From assembly GCA_030595765.1 (NCBI GenBank), contig JAUVCJ010000142.1, positions 1 to 6,430 on the forward strand: a stretch of DNA of 6,430 nt, read 5' to 3'. The notes below the pieces were generated by a model. That model was given only the letters and a program-made list of their open reading frames with translations, made no database searches and was not told where the DNA came from. This document shows, in pieces, positions 5,501-6,430 of this stretch. The DNA comes from Thermoplasmatota archaeon (lineage in GTDB: Archaea > Thermoplasmatota > Thermoplasmata > GCA-020350865 > JAUVCJ01). Made by a program: the position numbers and the translations under genes. Position 1 is the stretch's first letter; each line of letters starts with the position of its first letter.

Positions 5501-6430
5501 AGCTGGACAGGGATAACAAGGACGTCTGGATGGAAAAGGCCTCATTGCTTGACAAGATCGAGAAGTACAGGGAGGCAGTCACTGCATACGACCGCGTCCT
5601 TGAGCTGGACAGGGATTACAAAAACGCCTGGTTCAAAAGAGCGCTTGCCCTTGAGGCACTTGGAGAGTGGGAGAGCGTCATAGCAAGCATAGATAACGCG
5701 CTTGCCCTTGATTCAAACGATAAACGATACTGGCTCCGCAAGGGCATGGCCTTGCTTTCGCTGGAACGGTATGAGGGTGCTATTCGGTGTTTCGAGCATG
5801 TGTTACAATTGGATGCTGAGCATGCAGAAGCCACTGACCTTCTGGCAAGAGCTAGGGACGGAGCTAGAGACCAGAATCTTGAGAAGTTCGCAAGGGCCTT
5901 GCTTGAGCATGAGGATAGGATCAACAGACAGGTCAAAAAAGAGGAGGCATTCAAGGACTGCCACATCCCATATTCATATCTGGATTCAGTACTAGGCTAC
6001 ATATCTGAGCCGGTTGTGATGGACCTTGCCACGCTTCTGCCTGCTGAGATCGATAACCTAGAAGATTTCTCACACGACCTGATCATGCGTTCTGTAAGCG
6101 GCGAGTATAATCTGAAGCAGGGGATCAAGCTCTCGTTTGCAGTGGTATGCTTCAAGGACAGGACAATCAATGACTGCAAGCGTGTCATTCACTACATCGA
6201 ACTGGTCGAGTCGCTAACGTTCACCCCTGAAGACATGGACCCTGACCTGGAGGAGATCCTCCATTCAGCACTTGATATGCCCCACGAGAGCAGAACCCTT
6301 ACTGACCTGGTCTCCGACCTTGGTCTTGGGATAATGAAGGCTCGAAAGGTGCTTTCGGCACTGAGTGGGTTTGACAAGGACAGTGGGGAGACCGCACCTG
6401 GCGATTCCCTTGTGGACCTTGAAGGTGAAA
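2530..6430 (+). CDS. Giant tetratricopeptide-repeat protein (3' end outside window)
   Basis: This is an open frame of 1300 codons without a stop, running off the window. Residues 1-60 are a non-repeat, Lys/Gln-rich helical N-terminus beginning 'MAPFIAIFGAESEDKILEKA'. TPRs fill residues about 62-1096, with the classic signature (A/G at position 8, Y/F at 11, A at 20, P near 32), as in 'YREAIQSFEDALEIDP'. A non-TPR helical region occupies about 1118-1300. There is no signal peptide or TM segment, so it should be cytoplasmic. TPR superhelices are protein-binding scaffolds; no catalytic motif is visible and the partner is unknown. ATG 2530 is preferred over in-frame ATG 2509, which lies inside the TATA box; an in-frame TAA at 2500 limits the frame. 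Codons look even throughout and no frameshift is seen. The C-terminal end is unknown. Confidence 0.9.
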   Translation, partial: MAPFIAIFGAESEDKILEKAQKMLSKGIKLQETQKAQKAKSQYTKLREYLTEHKEYFRDRRPDFSILYEKMAWSYFQMESKKMALSLLNTSLKLDKTNIHAWVHWGTILHDVKKLSDSLKCFNKALNLQPDNRQALTGKAEVLTAQDQPEDAVACYLAILDNEPDDLSIHDRILQLQPDNLDVHFRKGQVLERLERYREAIQSFEDALEIDPVNTEVLNRLGWVYASIEEFDRALETYERAITANPEDKLLWKAKGLIQHKLGQLEEGLASFNKALELDPEDHEALNKLGMLLMEMERPEEALDSYNAALAVAPGSLEILVNKMGTLRALSMWEELSEVCEQILEKDPLNKLAWLDMANAMDNLGRMEEAINAYKKALEIDPLDVEAWKDLEDLLFSQERHEEVVDACQRITALEPTNKQAWSDLGISLNRLERYQEALPALANASNIDPNDLDILKDILEAHKALANYQDVVDVAERIIKMDESDRPSRVDKADALMSLERVEDAVEGYDSALALDENDKEVLNKKGLALNVLGIYEEAISSFNASLELDDDDVVAHKNKGIAQEDLGQSEEALISYDLALKLEDSDALLHFRRGEVLVDLERFEEALEAYDQCLLLEESNIDALHRRGIALDWLERHKDAVKSFNKALHLNTRHKNLWRDRGISLVKLKMFQDALESFENSLKIDPKDIEILILKKEALKSLERNEDVVTVCKKIAYLDKSNKEAYVDMARVLANLGRHSECVDPFEKALALDPKDIDLWKELKEVLKTLAHFDEIADVCEHILELDSKDVATWIDRGHALCHLARNEEAIAAYDRVLELEPNNAEVWNHKGVALHENDQNERALECFDKALELNPLDPDFLANKGITLQTMGMFDDALTCYDKALEGNSHNVGIWLHKGDTLMELKRYRDALDCFNAVLAEDDNNLQAMRQKARASLSVGEYETTIRTLDRLLEFEPEDVGAWVDKARAFSLSGKTEGAVGSLNRALELDRDNKDVWMEKASLLDKIEKYREAVTAYDRVLELDRDYKNAWFKRALALEALGEWESVIASIDNALALDSNDKRYWLRKGMALLSLERYEGAIRCFEHVLQLDAEHAEATDLLARARDGARDQNLEKFARALLEHEDRINRQVKKEEAFKDCHIPYSYLDSVLGYISEPVVMDLATLLPAEIDNLEDFSHDLIMRSVSGEYNLKQGIKLSFAVVCFKDRTINDCKRVIHYIELVESLTFTPEDMDPDLEEILHSALDMPHESRTLTDLVSDLGLGIMKARKVLSALSGFDKDSGETAPGDSLVDLEGE
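2713..5817 (+). repeat. Array of 30 full TPRs plus one 14-residue remnant (102-bp coding period)
   Basis: Taking the codon at the TPR proline position as a marker, it falls at 2713, 2815, 2917 and 3019 (period 102 bp). The next is at 3061, only 42 bp later, and then every 102 bp to 5815. That gives 3 repeats, a 14-residue remnant, and 27 repeats without a single insertion or deletion. Where proline is absent the position holds Glu, Asp, Lys, Ser, Thr, Arg or Ala in the same register. DNA copies are strongly diverged, so this is an old array and not a recent tandem expansion. Confidence 0.9.
3022..3063 (+). repeat. Truncated TPR (14 residues) inside the array
   Basis: Between the proline codons at 3019 and 3061 lie only 14 residues, 'DDLSIHDRILQLQP', in place of 34. 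The retained part aligns with the turn after one repeat and with the end of helix B of the next ('ILQLQPDN', like 'ALEIDPVN' in the following repeat). The reading frame is kept, which fits an in-frame loss of 60 bp. Confidence 0.75.
5881..6430 (+). other. Non-TPR C-terminal region of the giant protein (incomplete)
   Basis: After the last TPR and a capping helix, the 34-residue pattern stops. Residues 1118-1300 begin with a charged helix ('EKFARALLEHEDRI'). A segment with mixed strands and helices follows ('KLSFAVVCFKDRTINDCKR', then 'HYIELVESLTFTPEDM'). Next comes a helix-turn-helix-like stretch, 'LTDLVSDLGLGIMKARKVL', and last an acidic Ser/Gly-rich linker ('DKDSGETAPGDS') that runs into the window edge. 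I do not recognise this domain. The final linker suggests a further domain downstream. Confidence 0.6.

Noticed and set aside
2713..5817. Regular 102-bp period as a CRISPR array or DNA satellite
   Set aside because: The period is a protein repeat (34 codons) and the DNA copies are diverged; there are no identical repeats with unique spacers.

Overview
The window reads as a piece of an archaeal chromosome, most plausibly a euryarchaeon of the Thermoplasmatota/Methanomassiliicoccales kind. The basis is indirect. The third gene is preceded by an archaeal TATA box placed as expected for a leaderless transcript, no sigma70-type promoter is visible, and long acidic TPR proteins are common in such archaea. 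The lineage is an inference; no rRNA or taxonomic marker is present. All genes are on the + strand.

Left part (1-2261): the 3' end of an ABC transporter ATP-binding gene overlaps the gene for its membrane partner, an ABC-2 type permease, by 11 bp. The permease start is set by a Shine-Dalgarno sequence that fully matches the archaeal 16S tail. The two proteins should form one transporter or membrane-remodelling complex. The permease carries a proline-rich, acidic, probably disordered cytoplasmic N-terminus. It also has a large extracytoplasmic insert between TM1 and TM2, built of two related Ig-like modules, each opening with an Asp-rich loop that looks able to bind calcium. The substrate cannot be read from the sequence.

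Middle (2262-2529): 268 bp without a gene. It opens with four tandem 11-bp units that put TGA stops in all three frames, continues with several short inverted repeats (two interleaved like a pseudoknot), and ends with the promoter of the next gene. No oligo-T archaeal terminator is visible.

Right part (2530-6430, continuing past the end): one open frame of at least 1300 codons, almost entirely tetratricopeptide repeats. The 34-residue register is perfect: 3 repeats, a 14-residue remnant of a repeat, then 27 consecutive repeats without any insertion or deletion. A different, non-TPR helical region of about 180 residues follows and is cut by the window edge. The protein is probably a very long cytoplasmic superhelical scaffold; its partner is unknown. 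Nothing directly ties it to the ABC transporter except proximity, and it has its own promoter.
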